A DNA stretch of 38,651 nt from DTYU01 sp040756575 (GCA_040756575.1 JBFLYP010000020.1:1-38651); one strand, 5' to 3'. Shown: positions 1-7,950, counted from the first letter of the stretch. A program made the numbers and translations. The notes: a model not told the origin generated them from the letters alone.

Positions 1-150
1 CTCAAAAAGAGGAGAAAACAGCAAATGGATTGCTGAAGGGTTTTACCTTACGTGAGTTTTGGCTGAAGAATCGACCTTGGAGCCTCTGAAGGAGAAAAAC
101 AAGCGGCTTTTGCAGCATTCTCCTAGGAACATCCACGTTGTCTAAATCGT
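1..150. other. Window-edge sequence, unresolved
   Basis: No gene can be assigned. Two forward frames are open from the window edge, one ending with TGA at 53-55 and one with TGA at 87-89 (its last residues read FTLREFWLKNRPWSL). Either could be the tail of a gene that starts left of the window; I do not recognise either. The stretch stops resembling the intact AarF gene abruptly at 151, so it may be foreign DNA flanking the pseudogene. Confidence 0.2.
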
Positions 151-275
151 ATACCGAGAACCAGGCGGTTAACCATGGCGTTGAGGCGGTGCATGATGCG
201 GTCCGTCTCCGGGTTGACCGCCTTTACTCTGAGTTCGCCGCCGGCGGCCAGATCCAAAATCCGGTCCGCCCGGTC
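151..275 (-). pseudogene. AarF/UbiB kinase pseudogene, C-terminal-region fragment
   Basis: This stretch matches 9101-9225, the part of the intact AarF/UbiB gene that encodes about residues 468-510, base for base without gaps and with only about a dozen differences. The match begins and ends sharply. The last 50 codons of the gene are absent on the left side, and about 340 bp of the gene (equivalent to 9226-9564) are absent on the right, where the ATPase cassette begins. It has the same minus orientation and order as the fragment at 1655-1850, so both are pieces of one decayed second copy. No start, stop or kinase core survives here. Confidence 0.85.
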
Positions 276-315
276 TAACCAGGGGTCACCTTGATCCGCA
301 GCCGCAAACTAAATA

Positions 316-344
316 TTGACAAGGTTTGAGACAGAAGATACAAT
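316..344 (+). promoter_or_regulatory. Sigma-A-type promoter of the AAA+ ATPase gene
   Basis: A perfect TTGACA (316-321) is followed after 17 bp by TACAAT (339-344), five of six matches to the -10 consensus. Transcription would start near 351, about 37 bases before the TTG start codon at 388, and just before the palindrome at 360-373. Confidence 0.75.
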
Positions 345-359
345 TGCAACAAAAACATT

Positions 360-373
360 GTTACAATTGTAAC
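360..373. promoter_or_regulatory. Perfect 14-bp palindrome, candidate operator
   Basis: GTTACAATTGTAAC is a perfect inverted repeat lying between the predicted transcription start and the ribosome binding site of the ATPase gene. A related half site, TACAATTGCAAC, overlaps the -10 box at 339-350. The placement suits a repressor site, possibly autoregulation by the ATPase's own C-terminal winged-helix region; that last point is inference. Confidence 0.5.
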
Positions 374-387
374 GGTGGTGAAAAGAT

Positions 388-1530
388 TTGTATATCAACC
401 CTTTTAACCCCTACTTTCCTGCTCCGGATCACCTGTTTGCCAACCGTTCAAACGAACAGGAGTTTTTTAAAAAAGGGCTTTTTTCCGGACTGGCCGCCCA
501 TGGAGGCGGCCCGTGGAATATTGCTTTGTTGGGTCCGTGGGGCATCGGAAAAACCAGTCTGCTTCGCCGATTTGTACGCATTGCCGAAAAAGAAAAGGTT
601 GAGGGGAAACCCGTCCTTACCGTGAACCTAAGTGCTACGAGCGCGTATACTTCGTTCGATGAATTTGCCCGGGCTTTTATACGCCGCCTTATAGACGTGG
701 TGCCAAAATCTAAATTAGCCCAGGAATTTGAAAAATGGGAAATCCAATCTGTCCGGATGGGTATGGTAGCGGTCAAGCGAAGAGAAGAGGCGCCCGTTGA
801 AGGGACGATTGAAACGCTTTACCGCGGCATGCTGTCTTTATGGCATGAAAGCATTGAGAAAAAGTATGCGGGGATGGTCGTGTTTATAGATGATATTCAG
901 AACCTCTTAGAAATCCACCCCAAAGCATTGCTGGCCCTTCGAACACTGTTTCAAGACCTGCAGGGGGCAGGAGCCCGCTACCCCTTAGTGGTGACCGGCC
1001 CGGAAACGCTTTTTGGCGCTGTTAGAGAAATAGCGGAACCGGTGACCCGGTTTTTTGAAAGAATGCCTGTGTTACCGTTCACCTTTTCAGATACGGAGGA
1101 AGCGGTGAGGCATCCCTTAAACGCCGTTGGCAGCTACCTTACTATTGACAAAGAATTAGTTCAAAGAGTCTACGAAAAAACGCTTGGACACCCGTATTTT
1201 GTCTCCTTTGTGATGCGTGACTTGGTAGACGCGGCCTACCAGCAAAACTCTCAACTGTCCGTCGGGCTGCTTGATGGATATTGGAAGGTAATAATCAGCC
1301 ATTTAGAAATGGAAAAATTTGAAGAGGAATGGAAGGTTTGTTCGCCCGCCGAGAGGAAGGTGCTTGCTGCCTTGGTCAAGCAACCCAACGCCCCAGTGAC
1401 CCAAACCTTTGGAAAGCAGCGCGGTCTTTTGCCCAGATTGATAGAAAAAGGCTTAGTTAGGCGCAAAGAAAGGGGGGCATACGAGGTTTACCATCCCCTC
1501 TTCGCAGAGTTTATCCGATCGCTCGATTAG
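388..1530 (+). CDS. AAA+ ATPase with C-terminal winged-helix-like region (archaeal-type P-loop ATPase family)
   Basis: Encodes a 380-residue P-loop ATPase of the kind grouped with archaeal-type/STAND-like ATPases (Orc/Cdc6-related AAA+). The Walker A motif GPWGIGKTS is at residues 49-57 and the Walker B run MVVFIDDIQ ends in Asp168-Asp169; a sensor-like VVTGPET follows. The last 60 residues (PAERKVLAALVKQ... GLVRRKERGAYEVYHPLF) look like a winged helix, so DNA binding or protein-partner sensing is likely. The start is TTG at 388, preceded by GGTGG. The gene is alone, with its own promoter, palindrome and terminator, and sits between two fragments of a dead AarF gene. Function is unknown; such orphan ATPases have been linked to mobile DNA or stress responses, but nothing here proves either. 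Confidence 0.85.
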   Translation: MYINPFNPYFPAPDHLFANRSNEQEFFKKGLFSGLAAHGGGPWNIALLGPWGIGKTSLLRRFVRIAEKEKVEGKPVLTVNLSATSAYTSFDEFARAFIRRLIDVVPKSKLAQEFEKWEIQSVRMGMVAVKRREEAPVEGTIETLYRGMLSLWHESIEKKYAGMVVFIDDIQNLLEIHPKALLALRTLFQDLQGAGARYPLVVTGPETLFGAVREIAEPVTRFFERMPVLPFTFSDTEEAVRHPLNAVGSYLTIDKELVQRVYEKTLGHPYFVSFVMRDLVDAAYQQNSQLSVGLLDGYWKVIISHLEMEKFEEEWKVCSPAERKVLAALVKQPNAPVTQTFGKQRGLLPRLIEKGLVRRKERGAYEVYHPLFAEFIRSLD

Positions 1531-1567
1531 AGGTTAAAGAAAGTGTTAACGCCGCAATCTTAAAAAA

Positions 1568-1605
1568 GGGCCGCCCGGTTTTTTCCTAGGCGGCCCCGGC
1601 GTTTT
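1568..1605 (+). terminator. Rho-independent terminator after the ATPase gene
   Basis: GGGCCGCC (1568-1575) pairs with GGCGGCCC (1589-1596) across a 13-base loop, followed shortly by CGGCGTTTTT. It lies 38 bp after the ATPase stop codon, closing a one-gene transcription unit. Confidence 0.65.
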
Positions 1606-1654
1606 TAGGGGGAAAGCGTGGGCGTCAAACCGCAAAGCTGCGTTACCACGGGCA

Positions 1655-1850
1655 ACAAGGCACCGCTCCCAGGCCTTCCATGGCTCGGATCACTCGCGGG
1701 GTGCTGCGGCGGCCCAGGCCCAGGACCAGTTTGCCGACCTTTTCCCGCGACTCTTCATCCGCCGATCCCACAATCCCGAAGTCCATAAACAGCACCCGGT
1801 TATCGGGCAAGGCGGCCAGGTTGCCCGGATAGGGCCGCCGTGGGAATAGC
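1655..1850 (-). pseudogene. AarF/UbiB kinase pseudogene, kinase-core fragment
   Basis: Matches 9565-9760 of the intact AarF/UbiB gene, equivalent to about residues 290-355. Read on the minus strand in the correct frame it still encodes LPDNRVLFMDFGIVG, which includes the DFG metal-binding motif, followed by a diverged stretch like RSTPRVIRAMEGLGAVP. The similarity fades at both ends, and the upstream two thirds of the gene are gone. Together with 151-275 it marks a second aarF copy interrupted by, and partly replaced with, the ATPase cassette. The fragment has more substitutions than the one at 151-275. Confidence 0.85.
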
Positions 1851-1937
1851 GGCGGCGAGAAAATTTGGCGGGTGTGGTACCATTTGAAAGGCTAACCGGG
1901 CCGGGTTTTTTGTTGTCTTTAATCACACGGCATCCTT

Positions 1938-2014
1938 GAGGGGTTGACACTCTGCGTAATGGTTTGTTAAACTTATTTGGACCAACGAGTACAAAGATTA
2001 TACCTCTTGGTCAA
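1938..2014 (+). promoter_or_regulatory. Promoter/operator A, upstream of the prenyltransferase operon
   Basis: TTGACA (1944-1949) and TAAACT (1968-1973) are spaced by 18 bp, with an extended -10 TG at 1965. Downstream lies GACCAA (1979-1984 region) and its inverted partner TTGGTC near 2008-2013, enclosing AGTACAAAGATTATACCT. The whole arrangement, including the 18-bp spacer and the AGTACAAAGATTA block, recurs at 5194-5270 before the radical SAM gene. It is the best candidate target of the TetR regulator at 4478. Confidence 0.6.
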
Positions 2015-2059
2015 TATCATACCGTATGTTAACAAACACAGGTATTCTTGGGAGGGTAT

Positions 2060-2974
2060 ATGGTCACCGGCAAGTTTAAGAAGGTCGCTTTGTACCTTTT
2101 GCTGCCTCGCCCGGGAGCCATAATCGGCGGCTCCGTTTACTTTTGGGGCGGCGTTGCCTACGCGGTAGTGCTGAACCGCTGTTTTTCAATAGCTGATATA
2201 GCCGTTGCCTGGTTTTGCATCGAGTATTTAATCAATCAGGCTAAGTACTGGCTAAACGACTATAAAGACGTTGCCAGCGACCGGCTCCATCCGAGAAAAA
2301 GAGAGCGGGCTTCGGCCGGCGGGTATTTGCCTGTAAAGTGGCTGCCCGTCTTATGTGCTTTACGCATGGTCGCAGGGACGGCTTTTTTGCTTTGGTGCCG
2401 GCCCCAGGCGCTGCCCTTCGCTTTACTTTTGCCGGTAATCCAGCTTTTGTACGACAGCGTTAAAAGGATCCCGCTGCTTAACGCCGGGATGGCAGCCTGC
2501 GGTTCCCTGGTTAGGTTTGCAGCCGGCTATGCCGCCGTAGGGGGAGTCTGGCCGCTGTTCTTCCCCTGCCTGCTCGTATACTGCCAGCGCATAGCGATTT
2601 ACGTCGCCGCCTATAGCGCAGAGGGGCGCTACCTTTTGCGCCACGGAACAACGCCCGGTAAAGAATATACGTTATTCTACGCGCGGTATCCTTACCTCGA
2701 ACGAATGGCTTTGGCGTCTTTTCTCGGGTTGCTCGTTTTTGCGATTGAGCAATCCGTTCCCGGCGGCATCATCGTTACCGGTATCATTTTAGCCCTTTGC
2801 GGCGCGCTTTACTACCGGATCAACGGGCCGGGAGACAAGATTTACTGGGAGGGCTGGCGGCTTCTGTGGCGCATGCCGGTCCTTATATGCAGGCGGTTGG
2901 GTAGGCAGTTGAGGTTAAGGTACCGGCAAAAATCTCTCGCCCTAAGGAACGCCTTATGTACCAGAGATGGCTGA
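2060..2974 (+). CDS. UbiA-family prenyltransferase (DPPR synthase-like)
   Basis: A 304-residue polytopic membrane protein of the UbiA superfamily, which transfers prenyl or related groups from a diphosphate donor. The first Asp-rich motif is clear: NDYKDVASDRLHPRKRERA (Asn66, Asp67, Asp70, Asp74), close to the NDYxDxxxDxxHPxKxxRP form of decaprenyl-phosphate phosphoribose synthase-like members. The second conserved loop (YDSVKRIPLLNAG, near residue 130) has Asn where relatives usually have Asp. ATG at 2060 is preferred over TTG at 2048 because GGGAGGG lies just before it. It overlaps the transporter gene by 19 bp and is first in an operon ending in tetR. The substrate is not identifiable; a lipid or quinone-like acceptor is inference. 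Confidence 0.75.
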   Translation: MVTGKFKKVALYLLLPRPGAIIGGSVYFWGGVAYAVVLNRCFSIADIAVAWFCIEYLINQAKYWLNDYKDVASDRLHPRKRERASAGGYLPVKWLPVLCALRMVAGTAFLLWCRPQALPFALLLPVIQLLYDSVKRIPLLNAGMAACGSLVRFAAGYAAVGGVWPLFFPCLLVYCQRIAIYVAAYSAEGRYLLRHGTTPGKEYTLFYARYPYLERMALASFLGLLVFAIEQSVPGGIIVTGIILALCGALYYRINGPGDKIYWEGWRLLWRMPVLICRRLGRQLRLRYRQKSLALRNALCTRDG

Positions 2975-4515
2975 TCCTCGCCGCCGTCGTCACCGGCTTG
3001 GCGCTGGACCTTCTCGACATCACCGTGGTGAATGTGGCCGTCCCGCACTTGATGGCCGAGTTCGGCACCGATATCGACAGCATCCAGTGGGTGGCCACCG
3101 CCTACCTGATCGCGACGGGTGTCATCATACCCCTTTCGGCTTTCCTATCCGACACGTACGGGACAAAACGCTTTTTTCTCATCAGCATGGGCCTGTTTAC
3201 GGCCGGTTCGCTCCTCTGCGGGCTGGCGTGGAGTTTCAATACCCTGATCCTCTTCCGGGTGATTCAGGGGCTTGGCGGCGGGATGATCATGCCGCTGGGA
3301 ATCAGCATCGTTTACAAGACGTTTCCGCCTTCCCAGCGGGATATGGCGATGGGAATCATGGGAATACCGCTTCTCGTTGCGCCGGCGATTGGTCCGATCC
3401 TCGGCGGATACTTAGTCGAATACGCAACCTGGCGCCTGATTTTTTACATCAACCTCCCGGTATGCTTACTGGCCATCTTCTTGACCGTCCTTGTTATGAC
3501 GGAGTTTGAAACCTGCCCGCGGAAGGCGGACTATACCGGCTTTCTGCTGGTGGCGCCGGCGGTGAGCGGGCTCCTTCTGGCCCTGAGCAGGGCGCCGTCC
3601 GACGGCTGGGATGCCCCGTACGTCGTCCTGTTGTTACTCTTCGCGGGTTTTTCTCTCCTCCTGTTCCTTTTGTGGGAAATCAGCCGTGCGGAACCGCTGG
3701 TGGAAGTGAGGCTGTTTTGCCAGCCGGTCTATGCCGCCGGCGCCCTGGCCATAACCCTCTCGGTTATGGCCATTATGGGGAGTCTTTTTCTGTTGCCCGT
3801 GTTTCTCCAGGATATAAGGGGTTACGGACCGCTAACGGCGGGAATGATTCTGTTACCGGAGGCGCTGGCCGCGGCGGTGGCCCTTCCGGTTGCCGGTTTC
3901 CTGGTAGGCCGGGTGGGGCCGGGACCACTCGCGCTGACCGGAACAACGATGATTATCTGGGCCACGCTCGGCCTTACGCGACTTGGCCTGGAGACGCCGG
4001 TTTCTTTTTTGATGCCGAACCTTGCCTTGCTGGGCTTTGGGATGGGTTTAGGCATTATGCCGGTGATGACCGCGGCGCTCAATGTTGTTCCGCCGGAGCT
4101 AGACAACCAGGCGACCTGTCTTCTCAATATGCTCCGCCAGGTCGGGAGTTCCTTCGGGATCGCCGTTATGGCCACGGTAGCCCAGACGCACCAGGGGACG
4201 CATTACGTTCGTCTGGCGGAAAGGCTAACTTACGACTACCCGATGCTTCCCGAACTTACGGCGCGGCTGCGGTGGGCGCTTACCGGAGCCTGTGACCCTT
4301 CCGGTATGTGGGCCGTTGTCGCCGCGCAGCTCCGCCTGCAGGCCGCCGTGTACGCCCTCGCCGACGCCTTTGTCCCGGCAGTAATCTTTGGCATTCTTGC
4401 GATTTTGGGCGTTATCGTGTTATGCTTTTGTCGAAAGATGAGGACAGATATACCCCGACAACAGGAGGTCTCTTTGGATGGTACGCACTCTAAGCAAACG
4501 TTTGCCCATTTTTGA
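2956..4515 (+). CDS. DHA2-family MFS drug:proton antiporter (EmrB/QacA type)
   Basis: A 519-residue transporter of the 14-helix DHA2 branch of the major facilitator superfamily, which exports hydrophobic compounds in exchange for protons. Family marks include LDITVVNVAVPHLM in helix 1, the loop-2-3 region FLSDTYGTKRFF, and the helix-5 antiporter motif GPILGGYLVE followed by WRLIFYINLPV. ATG at 2956 lies inside the end of the UbiA gene, with AAGGAA before it, implying translational coupling. Its 3' end overlaps tetR by 38 bp. It may export the product of the neighbouring prenyltransferase and radical SAM enzymes, or an inducing toxin; the sequence cannot tell which. Confidence 0.88.
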   Translation: MYQRWLILAAVVTGLALDLLDITVVNVAVPHLMAEFGTDIDSIQWVATAYLIATGVIIPLSAFLSDTYGTKRFFLISMGLFTAGSLLCGLAWSFNTLILFRVIQGLGGGMIMPLGISIVYKTFPPSQRDMAMGIMGIPLLVAPAIGPILGGYLVEYATWRLIFYINLPVCLLAIFLTVLVMTEFETCPRKADYTGFLLVAPAVSGLLLALSRAPSDGWDAPYVVLLLLFAGFSLLLFLLWEISRAEPLVEVRLFCQPVYAAGALAITLSVMAIMGSLFLLPVFLQDIRGYGPLTAGMILLPEALAAAVALPVAGFLVGRVGPGPLALTGTTMIIWATLGLTRLGLETPVSFLMPNLALLGFGMGLGIMPVMTAALNVVPPELDNQATCLLNMLRQVGSSFGIAVMATVAQTHQGTHYVRLAERLTYDYPMLPELTARLRWALTGACDPSGMWAVVAAQLRLQAAVYALADAFVPAVIFGILAILGVIVLCFCRKMRTDIPRQQEVSLDGTHSKQTFAHF

Positions 4516-5089
4516 AGCTGCCGTGGCTGTCTTTTCCGAGAAGGGGTTTGCCAGGGCAACGATGGAAGAGGTCGCCCGGCGTGCCGGGATCGCGAAGGGT
4601 ACCCTTTATTATAACTACCGGAGCAAAAAAGCGCTTTTTCTTTCGCTCATCGAAGAGGGCATTGAGCGACTGGAAAACGCCGTGAAGCGGGAGACAGCGC
4701 GCAAGGAGGATACTTTCGGGCGGTTGGAAGCGCTGATCGGCGCGCAACTGAGTTTCTTCGAGGAATACCGGGACTACTGCAAGATCCTTCTCAGCGAGGT
4801 CTGGGGCCTAGGCACCAAGTGGGAGGAGCAGGTGGAGCGGCTCCGTTCAGGGTACATCCGTATCATCAGGGACCTGATCAAAAAAGGACAGGCTGAGGGT
4901 GTAATCCGCAAGAACTTAGAGGTTGATACGGCGGCCATGGCGGTATTCGGCGCCGTAGCGGTTGCGGCGCTAAATGCTTTTGTTTTTGAAACACAATATC
5001 GCTACGATGGTATCTTACAAACGCTCAAAAATTTATTACTTACCGGGATTCAGGAGCCGACCGGTACAGTCGTAGCCTCTGAAAAATAA
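4478..5089 (+). CDS. TetR/AcrR-family transcriptional regulator
   Basis: A 203-residue repressor-type protein. The N-terminal helix-turn-helix is typical (ATMEEVARRAGIAKGTLYYNYRSKKALF, about residues 28-55), and the C-terminal region is an all-helical ligand-binding and dimerisation domain. ATG at 4478 follows AGGAGG with a 9-base gap and lies within the transporter gene's end, so the two are probably co-translated. TetR genes placed at the end of an efflux operon commonly repress that operon. The near-identical promoter blocks at 1938 and 5194 flank its operon and are its likely operators. Confidence 0.9.
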   Translation: MVRTLSKRLPIFEAAVAVFSEKGFARATMEEVARRAGIAKGTLYYNYRSKKALFLSLIEEGIERLENAVKRETARKEDTFGRLEALIGAQLSFFEEYRDYCKILLSEVWGLGTKWEEQVERLRSGYIRIIRDLIKKGQAEGVIRKNLEVDTAAMAVFGAVAVAALNAFVFETQYRYDGILQTLKNLLLTGIQEPTGTVVASEK

Positions 5090-5114
5090 GTCTTATGTAA
5101 ACAAGATGCTCAAA

Positions 5115-5160
5115 GAAATTGCCCAATTTCCTTCCTTCTCCTGCCTAAGGCCTTCTTTTT
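5115..5160 (+). terminator. Possible terminator after tetR
   Basis: GAAATT (5115-5120) pairs with AATTTC (5125-5130) over a GCCC loop, and a second short hairpin (GCCTAAGGC) is followed by a T-rich tail at 5153-5160. Each stem is short, so termination is plausible but not certain. Confidence 0.35.
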
Positions 5161-5193
5161 TGAGTGTTTTTACCGTTGGTTTTTTGGACGACT

Positions 5194-5270
5194 GAGGGGT
5201 TGACACCTCAGAAAACGGTTTGCTATACTTCTTTTAGACCAGTAAGTACAAAGATTAAACCTGCCGGTTT
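5194..5270 (+). promoter_or_regulatory. Promoter/operator B, upstream of the radical SAM gene
   Basis: TTGACA (5200-5205) and TATACT (5224-5229) are separated by 18 bp, with an extended -10 TG at 5221. The -35 sits inside the imperfect palindrome GAGGGGTTGACACCTC. Downstream, GACC ... AGTACAAAGATTAAACCT (5245-5262) ... GGTTT repeats the pattern of promoter A. Shared spacing and shared downstream block point to common control by the TetR protein encoded just upstream. Confidence 0.6.
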
Positions 5271-5305
5271 AGTATAAAACGATTTTGGAGAGGGAGGTTT
5301 TTGTC

Positions 5306-6688
5306 ATGCGCATCTCAGTATTTCGCAACACAAAAAGGTTTTTGGCCGGGCAAATGCTAAAAGCAGCGTTCTCCTACATTGGGAAGGACCCGGCGGCGAA
5401 TTTGCCGAAACTTCTGCATTTGGCTAAATTGGCCGCCCTGCAGCAGAAGCACAGGCGCCAGATCGACGAGCTTCGTAGCACCCTGGAAAATAATCAGGTT
5501 ATCTATGCCTATGCCGTGCACCTGTTGCGGCATACCCACCCCAATATAAAAAAGCGCCTGCTTTACAACTGGTTTGTGAGCAATATCCTCTTTGGTGTGC
5601 CAGAACAACAGGCAATGACCAGGAAACTTGGCTTGAGTATTCCCAACGCAATTCTGGTGGATCCGACCAGCGCATGCAACCTCCGGTGCGAGGGGTGCTG
5701 GGCGGGCAAATACGCGCATAACAATTCCATCAGCCCGGAAAGGCTGGACCGGCTCTTCGGCGAGGCCGAGGCACTGGGGATCCGCTGGATCGTTTTCTCC
5801 GGCGGGGAACCGCTGCTATACCCGAAACTGTTTGAACTGCTGGCCAAGCATCCAGCTCTCGCCTTTATGGCCTATACGAACGGCACGCTGATCGACGAAA
5901 AGATGGCCGATAAAATAGTGACGGTAGGGAATTTTACGCCCGCCATCAGCCTCGAAGGCTGGCGGGAGCGCACCGATGCCCGCCGCGGTAGCGGCGTCTT
6001 CGACAAGGTAATGCGGGCCATGGATCTCCTGCGGGAGCGCGGGGCCGTCTTCGGCGTTTCTTTAACCGCCACGCGGTACAATGTGGAAGAGATAACGAGC
6101 GATGCCTTCATCGACTTCCTGGTCGAAAAAGGGGTTACCTATGGGTGGATCTTCCATTACATCCCCGTCGGGCGCAACCCGAACCTGGACATGATGATCA
6201 CCCCCGAACAGCGCGCCTATATGGCCGGGCGCATCCCTTACATCCGCAGCCACAAGCCGCTTATGCTGGCCGATTTCTGGAATGACGGGGCGCTCACGGA
6301 AGGGTGCATCGCCGGCGGAAGGCGCTACTTCCATATCAATGCCGCCGGAGAGGTGGAACCGTGCGCCTTCGCCCACTTTGCGGTTGATAACATCAACGAT
6401 AAGAGTTTGCTTGAGGTGCTGCGTTCACCTTTCTTTGCTGGCTTTCAGAAACGCCAGCCGTTCAACCCCAACCACCTCCGCCCGTGCCCGGTTATCGACA
6501 ACCCGGAAGCGTTACGGGAGATTATCCGCGAATGCGGCGCCAGGCCGACCCACGCCGGGGCGGAGGCCGTCCTGGAGGGTACCACGGCAGCCTACCTGGA
6601 TCGCCGGGCGGCGGAATGGGGCGCAATCGCCGACGGTCTCTGGGAAGCCCGCACGGCCCGTCAAAAAACCGGTACTGCAGGAGCGTAA
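5306..6688 (+). CDS. Radical SAM protein with SPASM-like C-terminal cysteine region
   Basis: A 460-residue radical SAM enzyme. The CxxxCxxC cluster motif is Cys124, Cys128 and Cys131 (SACNLRCEGCW), binding the 4Fe-4S cluster that cleaves S-adenosylmethionine; the SGGEPLLYP motif follows. The C-terminal part holds further cysteines (GCIAGG, EPCAFAHF, RPCPVID, RECGA) consistent with an auxiliary cluster as in SPASM-type enzymes. About 115 residues before the radical SAM core are helical and of unknown role. ATG at 5306 is chosen over the in-frame TTG at 5285 because GGAGAGGGAGG ends 8 bases before it. Substrate is unknown. Its promoter copies that of the UbiA operon, so the four genes probably act together. 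Confidence 0.85.
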   Translation: MRISVFRNTKRFLAGQMLKAAFSYIGKDPAANLPKLLHLAKLAALQQKHRRQIDELRSTLENNQVIYAYAVHLLRHTHPNIKKRLLYNWFVSNILFGVPEQQAMTRKLGLSIPNAILVDPTSACNLRCEGCWAGKYAHNNSISPERLDRLFGEAEALGIRWIVFSGGEPLLYPKLFELLAKHPALAFMAYTNGTLIDEKMADKIVTVGNFTPAISLEGWRERTDARRGSGVFDKVMRAMDLLRERGAVFGVSLTATRYNVEEITSDAFIDFLVEKGVTYGWIFHYIPVGRNPNLDMMITPEQRAYMAGRIPYIRSHKPLMLADFWNDGALTEGCIAGGRRYFHINAAGEVEPCAFAHFAVDNINDKSLLEVLRSPFFAGFQKRQPFNPNHLRPCPVIDNPEALREIIRECGARPTHAGAEAVLEGTTAAYLDRRAAEWGAIADGLWEARTARQKTGTAGA

Positions 6689-6717
6689 AGGCGGTGTTTA
6701 CAGGCAAGGCTCAACTC

Positions 6718-6759
6718 ACGGAGCGGCCCGCCGGTTAGGGCGGGCGCTCCGTTATTTTT
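6718..6759 (+). terminator. Terminator after the radical SAM gene
   Basis: ACGGAGC (6718-6724) pairs with GCTCCGT (6746-6752), and CCCGCC (6727-6732) with GGCGGG (6739-6744), giving a long GC-rich stem followed by TATTTTT. This separates the radical SAM gene from plsX. Confidence 0.85.
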
Positions 6760-6936
6760 GATACACCGGCCTTCGGGGAACGAGTCCGCGGCTGTGCTGC
6801 TTATAAAGACCGGAGGCGCCAGATTGAAAAAATAAGGGCTGATCTTTACGGTGGGACGGCATCCCCGGCCGGAGGGTTGAAGGAAGGGACCAGATCGGCG
6901 CAAGCCCTGGGGTTGCCTCGGTTAGGAGGGACTGCT

Positions 6937-7950
6937 TTGCAGATCGCGGTGGATGCGATGGGTGGTGATTACGCTCCGGCGGAGGTTATCGCGGGAGCAA
7001 GGCTCGCGGTTGCGGAGTACGGGGTCTACATTTTGCTGGTGGGGGACGAGGCCCGGATCAGGGCGGAACTGAGAGGGGAAGCTGGTAAAAAGGTAACGGT
7101 GGTTCCGGCCAGCGAGGTTATAAGGATGGAGGAACACCCGGTTCAGGCGGTGCGCCGGAAGAAGGATTCTTCCATCGTCCGCGCGGTGCAACTGGTCAAG
7201 GAAGGGCGGGCCCAAGCCATGGTCTCCGCCGGCAATACCGGGGCGGTGATGGCCGCGGCCCTTTTGGGATTGGGGCGGATCGAGGGCGTTGACCGGCCTG
7301 CGCTGATGACCCTGACGCCGAATCCTCGTGGTTATACGGTGCTGCTTGACGTTGGCGCGAATGTGGATGTTCGGGCGGAAAATCTGGTCCAGTTCGCGAT
7401 CATGGGTGCGGCCTACGCCGAGACCGTTTTGAAAATCAAGGTTCCCCGCGTTGGGATCCTGAGCATCGGCGAAGAGGAGAGCAAAGGCAACGAACTGACG
7501 CTGAACGCTTTATCGCTGATGAAAAAGGAGGTGCCGAATTTCATCGGCAACGTGGAGGGGCGGGACGTCTTTAACGGGCGGGCCGATGTGGTGGTCTGTG
7601 ACGGTTTTGTGGGGAACGTTTTGCTGAAAGCCGTTGAAGGGCTGGCGCAGGCTCTTGAGGTAATGGTACATCAAGAGGCGGCGCGCAGTTTCCTGGCCGA
7701 GGTGGCGCTGGGCACAGGTTTGTTTTTCTTGAAAGGGCTCCGGCGGCGCCTGGACTATGCGGAATACGGGGGAGCTCCCCTTTTAGGCGTGAACGGCGTG
7801 GTTATTGTGGCACACGGCAGTTCGAAGGCGCGGGCGATCAAAAACGCCATCCGGGTGTCGATCGAATCGGTAAAGAACAGGCTGGTAGAAACGATCCGTG
7901 CGGGAATTGCCAGGCGCAAACCCAAGGGAAGGGAAATGGTTAATGAATGA
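6937..7950 (+). CDS. plsX: Phosphate acyltransferase PlsX
   Basis: PlsX makes acyl-phosphate from acyl-ACP, feeding PlsY in phosphatidic-acid synthesis. The 337-residue product starts MQIAVDAMGGDYAP, the family signature, and carries SAGNTGAVMAAAL, LLDVGANVD and VCDGFVGNVLLK. The TTG at 6937 is chosen because the family begins within a few residues of this signature and AGGAGGG sits 7 bases upstream; an in-frame start at 6877 would add 20 unrelated residues. It overlaps fabH by 8 bp, the usual plsX-fabH pairing. No clear FapR-type operator was seen upstream. Confidence 0.96.
   Translation: MQIAVDAMGGDYAPAEVIAGARLAVAEYGVYILLVGDEARIRAELRGEAGKKVTVVPASEVIRMEEHPVQAVRRKKDSSIVRAVQLVKEGRAQAMVSAGNTGAVMAAALLGLGRIEGVDRPALMTLTPNPRGYTVLLDVGANVDVRAENLVQFAIMGAAYAETVLKIKVPRVGILSIGEEESKGNELTLNALSLMKKEVPNFIGNVEGRDVFNGRADVVVCDGFVGNVLLKAVEGLAQALEVMVHQEAARSFLAEVALGTGLFFLKGLRRRLDYAEYGGAPLLGVNGVVIVAHGSSKARAIKNAIRVSIESVKNRLVETIRAGIARRKPKGREMVNE

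Noticed and set aside
1690..1950. An 86-codon minus-strand open frame
   Set aside because: It is out of frame with the AarF remnant it overlaps (1655-1850) and has no other support.
6877..6936. Extended N-terminus of plsX
   Set aside because: The family begins at the AVDAMGGD signature and the ribosome site supports TTG at 6937.
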